From a virus: a stretch of DNA of 64,000 bases. The position numbers were made by a program, and so were the translations under genes. The number at the start of each line of letters is the position of its first letter. Position 1 is the first letter of the stretch. A model generated the notes under the pieces. That model worked only from the letters and a program-made list of their open reading frames with translations. It was not told the origin of the DNA and did not search any database. The DNA is taken from positions 62,001 to 126,000 of the IMG/VR virus record IMGVR_UViG_3300026521_000527. One strand, 5' to 3'. Shown one piece after another: positions 42,614 to 51,333 of the stretch.

Positions 42614-44561
42614 GATACATGTGCTCCACTGATACATCAGTTGATTTTGTATAAATTTTACTAATAGCTCTATTACTAAAATTATAAAAAATACTTAATT
42701 TTGGATCTAGCATTTCTATAATATTTTTTAAAGCGATTTGTCTAGTCGGTTCCTTATCACTATATCTATAAAGAACATCATCTTCATCATAATATAAAAG
42801 ACTTATAATAAGTTCTAGATAAACACTTAAAATATCATTTTGCTCTATAACAACTGATAATTTATCATATAAAACAGAAGGGTCTATTAAAGCAGCTCCA
42901 TCTCTATTTTTATCAATTAAAGATGTAATTGAGTTTAATGTTTTAACTGAATCATCATTAAAAGGTTGATTAATTACATTAAATATTAGAGTTATTTTGG
43001 ACTCTTCTTTAGAAATATCTATTTCAATATCATCATCTGTATAAATATTTTTTAAATAATTTAATATATATTCTAATTGATCTTCAAGAGTTCCAATTGA
43101 CTCATTTTCTTTTTCCAAAATAATTTCTTTCTCTGAAAATTTAGCTTCTCTTAAAATACTTAGAAGTTTTTTATCCTCAGTTGCAATAAAAGCTCCACCA
43201 AAATGGTGAGTCCTAAGAACGGATTGTATAATACCCTCAGATAATCCTGATCCAATAATTGCCCCTAAGTTTACACTATCCGGTATCTTTGAACCAAAAC
43301 ATTTTTTACAGATTTTATATCCACTATGTTTACATGTAATTGGACTCCTTATTAAGATATCTAGACCAATCAGAGATTCATCATTAATATCTATTTTTTC
43401 TTCCTGTCCAGTAGAGTCATTAAACCACCATCTATGATTTAAAAGCTCAAGGATTGTTTTATTCTTAATATTTATTTTAAAATACTTATCAGTTCCGCAA
43501 TCTTCAAGATCTTTATCCAGTTTTAAAATACCCGTGGTGAAGAAGAATTTTCTTTGTAGTTCGCCTCCTTTTGGAATTGCTTCCTGTCTTTGAGCCAGCG
43601 CCAATCTAGCGCTATCTCCTGTCATAAAATACTCTTCTTCCGTTAAACCATCAAGTAAAGAATTTTCAATATTTGCTTTAAACGCTTTTCCATAGATATC
43701 CGTAGGAATACCAGTATTCGATGCAGCCTTCAGTAATTGAACCGATTTTAATCTTGCCCCACTATTGAATACAAGATTCAATATATTATTGGGATCTTCT
43801 TCCACTGTATTTTTAACCTTTTCAAAAAGTATTAAATTTTGATGAAACGCTAAAAATGGTTCTTCTTTAAATAAACTACTTCGTATATCATCTATTTCTT
43901 TATTACCAACTGCAAAATCTTTCAAATCGAAAGAAGGATTGCAGTGTGTTATAACTGTACTGCATTCTAAAAGAAATTTATCAAACTCATGTATATTCAA
44001 CCAGAAGTCAAACTCAATGCCTCTTGAATTTAAATCTTGAACTATAGCCCAAAATCTCTCAGTTAACTTTAAAAGATTTTTTTTATTTAGAACGCCATCT
44101 TTTTCAATTTCGTAGAATGGCTCACCGAGCAATTCCACAGAATTTTCCAATTCACCGAATAAAGAAATATGGATTAACCATTCAATATAAGAAAGAGTTC
44201 TATTGAACTCTTTGATGTGAAATTGTCTACCAGGTTCTGATTCAACCAAATTAATATCAGCAACTAGTTCATCTAATGTATTTAATTCAACTATTTCTCT
44301 ATCTGGGAATTGAGCTAGATTTTCTTTTGCTCGCAAAGTTAACATAAAAGCACTATAAATTGATTCATGTTCATAGTCAATTAATAATTTATCCATGTGC
44401 TCAAATTCAATAAGATTTTTCACAAAGGCGTACTTAAAATCAGCTCGTGCTTGTTTTGAATGCATAGCGGCTGCAATAACATTATCACCATCATGATCAC
44501 TATTATCAAATTGTGACATTAAATTTGATTTCTCAATTACTTGATTGCTTCCTATAATCAT
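42588..44561 (-). CDS. RNA polymerase beta' subunit, C-terminal piece (catalytic)
   Basis: This 657-residue protein begins just before the catalytic loop: NSDHDGD at 20-26, matching NADFDGD and keeping all three metal-binding aspartates (22, 24, 26) with Phe to His. Later, ICKKCFGSK and NLGAIIGSGLSEGIIQSVLR then THHFGGA match the conserved zinc and bridge-helix to trigger-loop region of beta'. The N-terminal piece is at 45456-46787. The break between the PTLHR region and the Asp loop is the type of split seen in phiKZ-like phages. Confidence 0.93.
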   Translation of the reverse strand: MIIGSNQVIEKSNLMSQFDNSDHDGDNVIAAAMHSKQARADFKYAFVKNLIEFEHMDKLLIDYEHESIYSAFMLTLRAKENLAQFPDREIVELNTLDELVADINLVESEPGRQFHIKEFNRTLSYIEWLIHISLFGELENSVELLGEPFYEIEKDGVLNKKNLLKLTERFWAIVQDLNSRGIEFDFWLNIHEFDKFLLECSTVITHCNPSFDLKDFAVGNKEIDDIRSSLFKEEPFLAFHQNLILFEKVKNTVEEDPNNILNLVFNSGARLKSVQLLKAASNTGIPTDIYGKAFKANIENSLLDGLTEEEYFMTGDSARLALAQRQEAIPKGGELQRKFFFTTGILKLDKDLEDCGTDKYFKINIKNKTILELLNHRWWFNDSTGQEEKIDINDESLIGLDILIRSPITCKHSGYKICKKCFGSKIPDSVNLGAIIGSGLSEGIIQSVLRTHHFGGAFIATEDKKLLSILREAKFSEKEIILEKENESIGTLEDQLEYILNYLKNIYTDDDIEIDISKEESKITLIFNVINQPFNDDSVKTLNSITSLIDKNRDGAALIDPSVLYDKLSVVIEQNDILSVYLELIISLLYYDEDDVLYRYSDKEPTRQIALKNIIEMLDPKLSIFYNFSNRAISKIYTKSTDVSVEHMYHDLLEIYK

Positions 44562-44605
44562 ACATTTCCTTTTATTTTTTTAATAAATTATAATGATCTA
44601 CAATT

Positions 44606-44640
44606 AAGTATTTAATGAGCAAAAAGCTCATTAAATACTT
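44606..44640 (-). terminator. Hairpin at the end of the 185-residue gene
   Basis: AAGTATTTAATGAGC, loop AAAAA and the exact complement (15-bp arms) overlap the last codons and stop of the gene at 44612. This may partly uncouple it from the beta' C-terminal gene. Confidence 0.65.
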
Positions 44641-45169
44641 CAATATTATATTTCTTTTGAATATCAAGAACCACATTTGGAATAACTGTCGTAACATTAT
44701 TTATCTTTTTATTGGATTCAATATATATATTAATATGCTCCATCAATGTTGATAAATTATAAAGACTATTGAATATTGGATTCCTATTATTTAAAAATGC
44801 AGCAAATCCTACAAAAGCTTGCAAGCCAGCATAATTAAAATCAGCCGGCTTTAATTCAAAATCAGGAAAATATTCAAAGAAAGGTAATTTTATATCTCCT
44901 ACAAAATCTTCAATATCTGCATTTGAAACACCGATATAAAAAGGTATTAAAAACAATCTATATTTTTTTCTCTTTAATTCAGTCTGCATTTTAAATTCTT
45001 CAATTAGTCTATCAACATTCTGATAAGTTTCTTTATCTATATATACAAAAGCTAAATCTGATATTGTGACCACTTTAGAATCTATATCTGATTCAACTTC
45101 GAGTGCTTTTGAAACATTTTCAGTAATATCTAAAAAATCATTATAAGTCATATTTCTCCTTAAATCCAC
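44612..45169 (-). CDS. Unknown 185-residue protein
   Basis: No family is recognised. It is helical with a Lys/Arg-rich middle and lies between the two beta' pieces with good ribosome sites on both sides. An RNA polymerase accessory or promoter-recognition role is possible from position only; no DNA-binding motif is seen. Confidence 0.75.
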   Translation of the reverse strand: MDLRRNMTYNDFLDITENVSKALEVESDIDSKVVTISDLAFVYIDKETYQNVDRLIEEFKMQTELKRKKYRLFLIPFYIGVSNADIEDFVGDIKLPFFEYFPDFELKPADFNYAGLQAFVGFAAFLNNRNPIFNSLYNLSTLMEHINIYIESNKKINNVTTVIPNVVLDIQKKYNIEVFNELFAH

Positions 45170-45171
45170 AG

Positions 45172-45453
45172 TTATAGAACTATTTTTAAAATGCGCCTAT
45201 TAAAATCATTATAAGCATAATCTAATTTTGGGTTAATTTCATATAGTAAATCAAAAAGATGTTTTGTGGCAATAACATTATTATAAATTACTTTCCCATC
45301 TGTACCACTAATTAAAGGAACAGATCTATTTAGATTAATAACTCGTTTGTCACCGATCTTTAAAAAAGACCCTGTGGATGTATTCTCAAATTCAGTTGGG
45401 TATTTTTCACTAGGTAAATGAAATCCACCTCCTCCATAAAAAACTATATGCAT
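45172..45453 (-). CDS. Unknown 93-residue protein
   Basis: A small beta-rich protein with GGGGFH near residue 7 and a basic C-terminus. It lies directly downstream of the beta' N-terminal gene with a 2-base gap and has GGAGGA at its start. No family is recognised. Confidence 0.75.
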   Translation of the reverse strand: MHIVFYGGGGFHLPSEKYPTEFENTSTGSFLKIGDKRVINLNRSVPLISGTDGKVIYNNVIATKHLFDLLYEINPKLDYAYNDFNRRILKIVL

Positions 45454-45455
45454 TT

Positions 45456-46787
45456 CTATTCCTCCAAATCATTTAAAAAATCATCAATTATTTCTTCATC
45501 ATTTACTTCTGGATTCAGTTCTATATTGCCATCATCCTCCTCATAATTTAATTTATCGTCAATTAATTTTAAAATATCATTATCATCAAAAACATTGGCT
45601 AAAACATATCCTCCTATATTATATCGCCATAATGTTGGTTGCCTCTCAACTAAGAGTTTAAATTCACTGATGTGTTTTTCTAAAAACTCTTGGAAATCTT
45701 CATCACGAATATTTATTTGGAAATCTTTATCGAATGATTTATAAATATATTGAATAAAATCAACTATTGAGATATTATTATCATTTATCGGATTATCTTG
45801 ATATTTAGTATATAAATAATGCAATAATTCCGGAAGAAATAATTTTTTTACTGACGAAACATGAAGCCCGATTTGATATGGCCTGAGAGCTGGATTAGGC
45901 ACTAAAACCGATCTTTGTGAAAACTCTACTGTTTTTCCAGTCAAGGCTTCTCGAATATAACTCTCTTTTTTTTGAAAATTAAATTCAAGTATTACTTCAT
46001 AAATTTCATCAACAGTCTGTTGGTATTTATAAACGGTATACCCGAAAAAATCTGGGTTTGCTTTAAATAATTGATCGGACATATTTATATTTTTAGCCTT
46101 ATTTTTAAGAATTTGGCTATAACTTTTGGTAATTGGATGGGGTAAAATTTTGGTAGGAGAGATTTTTATAATTTGACGACTACTTGGTGGAACCACCAAA
46201 ACATAATCTAAAAATATATAATCCAAGAATTTTGGATTTACAACTAAAGTTTCAAATGAAGCCTGATAGCTTGGATGGGTTCTTAGGAACTCAAAGAGTG
46301 ATTTTAAACTAACTATATCATAAACTGGTTGCTCAATTCTTCTTTCATTTGCTTTCATTCTAGATTCTTTTACCAATCTATGTTTTTCAAGACTAAAGAA
46401 ATAAGGAGCCTCTTTATTATTCTGGTAATCTTTTTTATTTAGTAGACTTTTTATAGCGACTTGTCCAAAAAACTGTTGCAAAACATTTTTGAAATTTGGG
46501 TTAACTACATAAATTCCATCTGGAAATTCTATTTTTGCAAATGTTGTTGTCCTATTATCTGTGGTACCGCAAAGAACATGACACTCTTCACAATACAATC
46601 CAGCGTTTTTCTTTCCAAATAGTTTATTGCATTGGCACCTAAATTTCTTAATTGGGCCAAATATTTGCTCAGAATATAAACCATCCGGATGAAAAACCTC
46701 TTGTTTCACACTGGTATATATTTTTGGACTAGTTATGTCAACTAACTGATCTGAATTTTCATAAATTTTAAAATTTAAATCTAACAT
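45456..46787 (-). CDS. RNA polymerase beta' subunit, N-terminal piece
   Basis: This 443-residue protein carries the beta' N-terminal region: DGLYSEQIFGPIKKF at 35-49, a zinc site C51, C53, C66, C69, and GKTVEFSQRSVLVPNPALRP near 282-301 matching the GRSVI region. The end reads VERQPTLWRYNIG, matching NRxPTLHR, and the gene stops before the catalytic Asp loop, which starts the gene at 42588-44561. The tail is acidic. It is the first polymerase piece in the transcript direction and follows a small zinc-binding gene. Confidence 0.93.
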   Translation of the reverse strand: MLDLNFKIYENSDQLVDITSPKIYTSVKQEVFHPDGLYSEQIFGPIKKFRCQCNKLFGKKNAGLYCEECHVLCGTTDNRTTTFAKIEFPDGIYVVNPNFKNVLQQFFGQVAIKSLLNKKDYQNNKEAPYFFSLEKHRLVKESRMKANERRIEQPVYDIVSLKSLFEFLRTHPSYQASFETLVVNPKFLDYIFLDYVLVVPPSSRQIIKISPTKILPHPITKSYSQILKNKAKNINMSDQLFKANPDFFGYTVYKYQQTVDEIYEVILEFNFQKKESYIREALTGKTVEFSQRSVLVPNPALRPYQIGLHVSSVKKLFLPELLHYLYTKYQDNPINDNNISIVDFIQYIYKSFDKDFQINIRDEDFQEFLEKHISEFKLLVERQPTLWRYNIGGYVLANVFDDNDILKLIDDKLNYEEDDGNIELNPEVNDEEIIDDFLNDLEE

Positions 46788-47173
46788 TAGATTCCTTTCT
46801 CAATAGCATATCTAAGGCAAACATTTATATGCTTACAGCTTCTAACAGTGCATGTTGGGTTAGTCTCCTTCGGAGGTTCTAATACAAAATCAGGTTGTGT
46901 CAAAAGGGCACCGTGTTGATCGAAGCAATATGCTAATCTGTACCTAAAGTCTAAACAACTACAATAAACCTTAATTTTACTACTTGGTGTAATTTTTGGC
47001 GTATTTGATTCGATCTTTACGACATACATGCTTGGTTGTATATCTGTAGTCGATTTTTTACTAATTAAACTGAATTGTTTTATATAAGGGCGATTTATAA
47101 CTTTTATAACTTTTATAGTATTATCTTGTGATCTAAGTATACTACTTACTGTAATTGATGATTGGGTTGCCAT
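46787..47173 (-). CDS. Small SWIM-like zinc-binding protein
   Basis: This 128-residue protein has a Cys/His pattern: VYCSCLDFRYRLAYC near 73-87, then CTVRSCKHINVC near 109-120. A CxC followed by Cys-x-His resembles SWIM-type zinc fingers, which bind nucleic acid or protein. I place the start at ATG 47171-47173, with AAAGGA upstream. The longer frame starts in an AT-rich leader. It overlaps the beta' N-terminal gene by one base, so it may be a transcription-related factor or simply co-transcribed. Confidence 0.75.
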   Translation of the reverse strand: MATQSSITVSSILRSQDNTIKVIKVINRPYIKQFSLISKKSTTDIQPSMYVVKIESNTPKITPSSKIKVYCSCLDFRYRLAYCFDQHGALLTQPDFVLEPPKETNPTCTVRSCKHINVCLRYAIEKGI

Positions 47174-47218
47174 TTTTGTCCTTTGAAAAAAATAAAATAA
47201 AATAAAAAAATTGGACAA

Positions 47219-47406
47219 TAGGAACCCCGTCCCTCTCAGGCCAGTGAACTATCCAAGTACTACCGATTTCAGTTTATCCTGAACCATTTCCATATTTCTT
47301 ATACTTCTTTTGATTCAGGGACCTACTCACGATAGGACCCGATACCACACCACCATCCAGATGACGAGGATCCGTCCACGATTAGTACCCTCCGATATCT
47401 AACCGC
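47219..47406 (-). ncRNA. GC-rich structured intergenic region, probable RNA
   Basis: About 188 bases are near 47% G+C, against roughly 30% elsewhere, and have no supported ORF. On the minus strand there are local hairpins: GGGTCCTA with TAGGTCCC (one mismatch), TTCAG with CTGAA, and short pairs near GGCC. It lies directly downstream of promoter copy B and upstream of the SWIM-like and beta' genes. It is probably a structured RNA or leader. It does not match a tRNA, and I see no RNase P, tmRNA or group I intron core. Confidence 0.55.
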
Positions 47407-47418
47407 TTCTAATAATAG

Positions 47419-47448
47419 TATTTATATACTTCGAGAAGTTATTCTAAA
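47419..47448 (-). promoter_or_regulatory. Putative phage promoter, copy B
   Basis: On the minus strand TTTAGAATAA (47439-47448) is followed after 9 bases by GTATATAAATA (47419-47429). It overlaps the end of the clamp-loader gene and reads into the GC-rich structured region. Confidence 0.65.
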
Positions 47449-48455
47449 CTATAAATTCCACCCCCTTTCGCTTCAAATATATTTTCAAGTATCTGAGCAA
47501 ACATTGTTAAAAAATGCAAAGTCTTAAATCTTTTTAACTCCAAATCTTGATAAAATTCTTGAATTGTTTTTTGATGTAATAGATTCAAATCCGAATCAAT
47601 CAATCCTTTAAATATATAATCAAAATTTAAATGCAGATCTGATTTAAAAACTTTTAAAATGTACTCATAATAAGTGAAAAAATGCTGATCATTTTTTGCA
47701 TCCTTAATAATATCAAGTTCTAATCCGACACCCAATGTCTCAAAATATTTTATCAGGTACACAGCATAATTTATTACGTTATCCTCAGTATCAGATACAC
47801 CAATAAAACTGTTAATTATACTTGGATCAAATATTCCAGATACTGATGCAAGTTCCAAATTATTTATAATATCTCGAAGACCTTTAGTTTTAAAAGAACT
47901 TACGAATTTTTTAAGATCTTCTAGATGGTATTTTATTTTTTCAGAATCTAGAATAAATTTTACTCTTTCGAATATCTTATTTTCATCAAGATCTGTAAAA
48001 TGTATTTTGGTATTAAATCTAGTCAGGAGGGCCGAATCCATTTTTTCAGGATTATTCGTCGTTGCTAAAAAAGCAGTCGTCGCTTGATATTTTTCTAATA
48101 ACCCATCTTTCAAGACAACTTGAGCCTGAGCACTTAGTCTATCAATTTCTTCGATTTTAACTATTTTCTGTTTACTACTTGCTGCACGCTGCTGCAACCA
48201 TCTAGCTAATTCATCAACGGAATCAATTTTTCGATCCAAGATAAAGATATCTACTCTATTTTTTACAATGCGATTAATTAGAACTTCATTAATGGTTGTC
48301 TTTCCAAGTCCAGCAGCACCATAACTTAAAATATTACCATTAATAAATTCATTATTATAAAAAGTTCTAATAACTTTTTCTATATTTTCATTTGGAAAAA
48401 TAACTTCATCAATTGATCTGGGGCGATATTTTTCAAACCACGCTTTAAACATCAT
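47439..48455 (-). CDS. Clamp-loader AAA+ ATPase (gp44/RFC small-like)
   Basis: This ATPase opens a sliding clamp and loads it on DNA. KAWFEKYRPRSIDEV at 4-18 is the RFC-box start. Walker A is GAAGLGKTT at 46-54, Walker B-like KIVKIEEIDRL follows, then the ATTNN sensor and LLTRF, fitting the SRC-like arginine motif. The C-terminal helices fit the collar domain. At 338 residues it matches T4 gp44 and archaeal small RFC subunits. It overlaps the preceding gene by 4 bases. A possible clamp gene lies upstream at 50001-50873. Confidence 0.92.
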   Translation of the reverse strand: MMFKAWFEKYRPRSIDEVIFPNENIEKVIRTFYNNEFINGNILSYGAAGLGKTTINEVLINRIVKNRVDIFILDRKIDSVDELARWLQQRAASSKQKIVKIEEIDRLSAQAQVVLKDGLLEKYQATTAFLATTNNPEKMDSALLTRFNTKIHFTDLDENKIFERVKFILDSEKIKYHLEDLKKFVSSFKTKGLRDIINNLELASVSGIFDPSIINSFIGVSDTEDNVINYAVYLIKYFETLGVGLELDIIKDAKNDQHFFTYYEYILKVFKSDLHLNFDYIFKGLIDSDLNLLHQKTIQEFYQDLELKRFKTLHFLTMFAQILENIFEAKGGGIYSLE

Positions 48456-49204
48456 AAAAATCCAATATCTTTAGATAGTATATTCATAATATTATTATTG
48501 GCTAATATACAGACACCTTGCACGATATCTTTATTTTTCCTTAAAATATCCATCATTTTTCTTAATTCACTTCTGTTAGTGTTTAAGCTTTTAAAATATA
48601 ATTCGGCATTATGATAATCATAATAACCTTCATTAAATATATTTTTTATCCAAGCTTTTTGTAGATAATGTATTGAGATACGATGATAATTGTCATTTGA
48701 TTGAGAATTATTAATCAAAAAATCCCGAGTTCTTTTGGTTGATTCTCCCAAATGTGTAACAACTTTAAAAATTTTTAAATTAGATACATCTTTTGCGGCA
48801 AATATAAATTCAAAATCAATTTTAATTTCTCCAGGATATTCCCTTTCAAAAGATATTCTAAGTTTATAATCATTATTAAAATGATTTTTTTCTTGGCGTG
48901 TCGTTTTAACTACATCGAAAGAAATTTTTCTTTCAAATTCGCTTTTTTTCATATCATAAACCATCTGTTCAAATAGAGGATTATCAATATATCCATTTTC
49001 TAAAATCTCAGAAATTATCCATTCGAATTTTAATATATGATCAGGTTGTCTAATGTTGCAACTTATATTTTTTTGAATACCTTTTGTAAATAAGATTGTC
49101 GATAGAAAATTAAGAGCATCATTTTGAATACAATTATCTCCATTTATATGACGAAAAACCAGATTATACTGAGTCAATTTTCCACGAAATAATGATTTAG
49201 CCAT
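48452..49204 (-). CDS. Unknown 250-residue protein
   Basis: No family is recognised. It has mixed alpha/beta structure with basic stretches. It is coupled to the clamp-loader gene by a 4-base overlap and sits next to queC. A second clamp-loader subunit (gp62-like) is conceivable from position, but there is no sequence support. The start has AAGGA. Confidence 0.75.
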   Translation of the reverse strand: MAKSLFRGKLTQYNLVFRHINGDNCIQNDALNFLSTILFTKGIQKNISCNIRQPDHILKFEWIISEILENGYIDNPLFEQMVYDMKKSEFERKISFDVVKTTRQEKNHFNNDYKLRISFEREYPGEIKIDFEFIFAAKDVSNLKIFKVVTHLGESTKRTRDFLINNSQSNDNYHRISIHYLQKAWIKNIFNEGYYDYHNAELYFKSLNTNRSELRKMMDILRKNKDIVQGVCILANNNIMNILSKDIGFL

Positions 49205-49214
49205 TAAAAGATCC

Positions 49215-49931
49215 TTATATTTTAAATTGATAATTATTTATTTTATTTTCGAGAAGTGTACCTTCCGCAGCTTTTTTGCGTTCAAGACATGCCTCGCATT
49301 TTAAACAAGGCGCAAATAAATTATCTTTCTGGTTGGGATTATAACATGTCCATGTTTTCTGCCAAGGCACTTTTAACTCAATACCAACCTCAACAATTTC
49401 TTTTTTATAATTATCGACAAATGGTGTATATAATTCAATAGATTTGCAATCATTTAATTCAAGAAGACTATTTAATCTCTTGACGAATTCTGGAGAAATA
49501 TCCCAATAATCCCTATCATATATTGAGTGCTTATGAACCCCAAGTCCAATTTTAATTTCATCCACATTCATATAGAAAGAGGTAATTTCTCCAACGACAC
49601 CAGAAATTATCGAAAATAATAAATTTCTTGACGGTGTATAATATTCCATCGAAGTTTCTTTATTTATAATACCAGAGTCTCTCAATGATGAATATATTAA
49701 TCCATTTTGATTATAAATTGCATTAGTATCAATTTCAATAAAATCCAGAACTCTATTACCGAAGGTGTTTTTCATTTCCGTGAAAATGTTTCTAAAACAC
49801 TCTTTTTCAATAATGTTTAATTGTCCATAATCTATATTTATTGGTAAAATTGTAAATCCATCTTCAATTGCTTTATATGCAAGTGTTGTTGAATCCAAAC
49901 CTCCACTCATTGAAACTACACATAATTTCAT
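49215..49931 (-). CDS. queC: 7-cyano-7-deazaguanine synthase (QueC)
   Basis: QueC turns 7-carboxy-7-deazaguanine into preQ0 using ammonia and ATP. The ATP loop is SMSGGLDSTTL at 7-17, DYGQ is near 34, and SRNLLFSI fits the substrate region. The C-terminal zinc site reads CYNP, then APCLKCEACLERKKAAEG. At 238 residues it is full length. It coexists with the Gat-QueC fusion at 31588-32931, so the phage has both the plain and the amidotransferase-linked version. Confidence 0.93.
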   Translation of the reverse strand: MKLCVVSMSGGLDSTTLAYKAIEDGFTILPINIDYGQLNIIEKECFRNIFTEMKNTFGNRVLDFIEIDTNAIYNQNGLIYSSLRDSGIINKETSMEYYTPSRNLLFSIISGVVGEITSFYMNVDEIKIGLGVHKHSIYDRDYWDISPEFVKRLNSLLELNDCKSIELYTPFVDNYKKEIVEVGIELKVPWQKTWTCYNPNQKDNLFAPCLKCEACLERKKAAEGTLLENKINNYQFKI

Positions 49932-49954
49932 ATATTTCCTTTATTATTTTGATT

Positions 49955-49966
49955 GGGCACGGAAGG
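49955..49966 (-). promoter_or_regulatory. Conserved motif next to hairpin (copy 4 of 5)
   Basis: The plus strand reads GGGCACGGAAGG, between the hairpin at 49964 and the queC start. Confidence 0.4.
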
Positions 49967-49996
49967 GGATAGGGTGCATAGTGCACCCTATCCCCT
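49964..49996 (-). terminator. Hairpin after the possible clamp gene
   Basis: AGGGGATAGGGTGCA, loop TAG and the exact complement (15-bp arms) lie just after the stop at 50001 and before queC. Confidence 0.7.
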
Positions 49997-50000
49997 AATA

Positions 50001-50873
50001 TTATAAACTAAATGTATCGAAATCACCCATAGGTGATATCTTTTCACTGTATTCTATACTCGCTATCCCAACCATAGATACAGTTTTTATCCAAAATTCA
50101 TTGGACTCATTTTTCCAAAGCTCAAAAGAAAGTTCTTCGATTTTAGCAATTGGAAATGGATTAAATACTTTATATTGAGTAACCTCACCTTCGAAAGAAT
50201 TAAAAGTATGTTTAAAAGTTTCTTTATCAGTACTTATTGAATTAATTTTAAAAGCCCCTTCATTTTCAACTATATCTAGAATAAAGAATTGACTTTCTGC
50301 ATTTTTTTCAGATGTTTGAATGACCGCAACAACCTCTGGATGTACCTCAAAGCTATATATTTTTTGACCAAGATTAGGACGAGTAATTCTTGGCGCTGTT
50401 GTTTGATCAGGTTGAGGTAAAGCAACAGTATCCTTTGGAACCCCATCAACTAAACTTGAAATCAAATATCTATGTTGAGTATTATCTTGCACAAAGACAA
50501 CTTCATCACCACCAGTCACAAGTCTAAGCATCTTAATATTAAATTTTGGATCTATTATATCAAAATTATTTTCACCAAATAGTGTACTCATATCTGAGTA
50601 TAAAAAACCACCACCAGATATTGAACTCAGTTTCCCATTTTCAATTGAAATTATATCAGTCTTTGCCATATTTGCTGAAAGTGTTGCAAGAATTTTTGTA
50701 AATCCACCATAGGCCGATGATTTAATCCTACCTATAATTCTTTGATTTTCAGCATCCTGTACTTCAAAATCATCTTTAAGTTCTTCCCTTTCAGCAACTG
50801 TTACTGGAGCAGGCTCTATTTCATGAACCTGTCCTATGCCATCAAAATTTTCAATATCTGTTGTCATTTCCAT
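50001..50873 (-). CDS. Possible sliding clamp
   Basis: This 290-residue protein has an acidic N-terminus (about 1-40), then a strand-helix pattern ILATLSANMAKTDIISIENG, followed by DPKFNIKMLRLVTGGDEVVF. This order recalls the first domain of gp45/PCNA-type clamps, and the later strands fit a second domain. The similarity is by eye only. It lies next to the clamp-loader and queC genes. The start at ATG 50871-50873 has AAAGGA. A virion or unknown role remains possible. Confidence 0.45.
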   Translation of the reverse strand: MEMTTDIENFDGIGQVHEIEPAPVTVAEREELKDDFEVQDAENQRIIGRIKSSAYGGFTKILATLSANMAKTDIISIENGKLSSISGGGFLYSDMSTLFGENNFDIIDPKFNIKMLRLVTGGDEVVFVQDNTQHRYLISSLVDGVPKDTVALPQPDQTTAPRITRPNLGQKIYSFEVHPEVVAVIQTSEKNAESQFFILDIVENEGAFKINSISTDKETFKHTFNSFEGEVTQYKVFNPFPIAKIEELSFELWKNESNEFWIKTVSMVGIASIEYSEKISPMGDFDTFSL

Positions 50874-50914
50874 ATTAATCCTTTATATTTTATTTTTCGC
50901 ACAATTATATAATA

Positions 50915-51304
50915 TTATTTTTCAGAAGCATCGGCTGCCTCTATTTCGGCAGCCTTGCGTTTAAGTTGCTCTTCAACACTTTCATATTCTTCTAATCTTT
51001 TTACAGTATCATCTAAATAATCAAAATAGGCTTCTATGATTTCACGAGGAGGATATTCATGAATAACAACAACATGATTTTCTTTAAAATCAATCTCTGG
51101 TAAAAAATTCATGGTGTATACAAAATCAAAAGGCATTAATCCAATACTCCCAGACTCCGGATTTAAAGTCATTAACGCAGGTAACGACATATTATAGCTA
51201 CCATCTTCCCTTTGAAAGACTTCACCAATAACCATTTCACCAGTCACGAGTTTTAAAATTTTTAATATTGCTTCATTTTCATCATGTGTTTTAATTTCTT
51301 GCAT
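50915..51304 (-). CDS. Unknown 129-residue protein, possibly Sm-like
   Basis: Residues about 15-70 (KLVTGEMVIGEV, LPALMTLNPESG, IGLMPF) follow a beta-barrel-like order as in LSm-type domains of some phages. The last 40 residues are a charged helix with Ala/Glu repeats. No decisive motif is seen. It stands between the possible clamp gene and a small TTG-start gene. Confidence 0.7.
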   Translation of the reverse strand: MQEIKTHDENEAILKILKLVTGEMVIGEVFQREDGSYNMSLPALMTLNPESGSIGLMPFDFVYTMNFLPEIDFKENHVVVIHEYPPREIIEAYFDYLDDTVKRLEEYESVEEQLKRKAAEIEAADASEK

Positions 51305-51333
51305 TATTTTCCTTCATTTTTATAAAATATATT

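Noticed and set aside
47310-47370. An 18-codon GTG-start frame with GGAGGG upstream in the GC-rich region
   Set aside because: It is very short, has no recognisable composition, and lies within paired RNA elements; the ribosome-site match is probably chance.
47219-47406. tRNA gene or other named RNA
   Set aside because: I could not build an acceptor stem with a T-arm, and no RNase P, tmRNA or group I intron core was seen.
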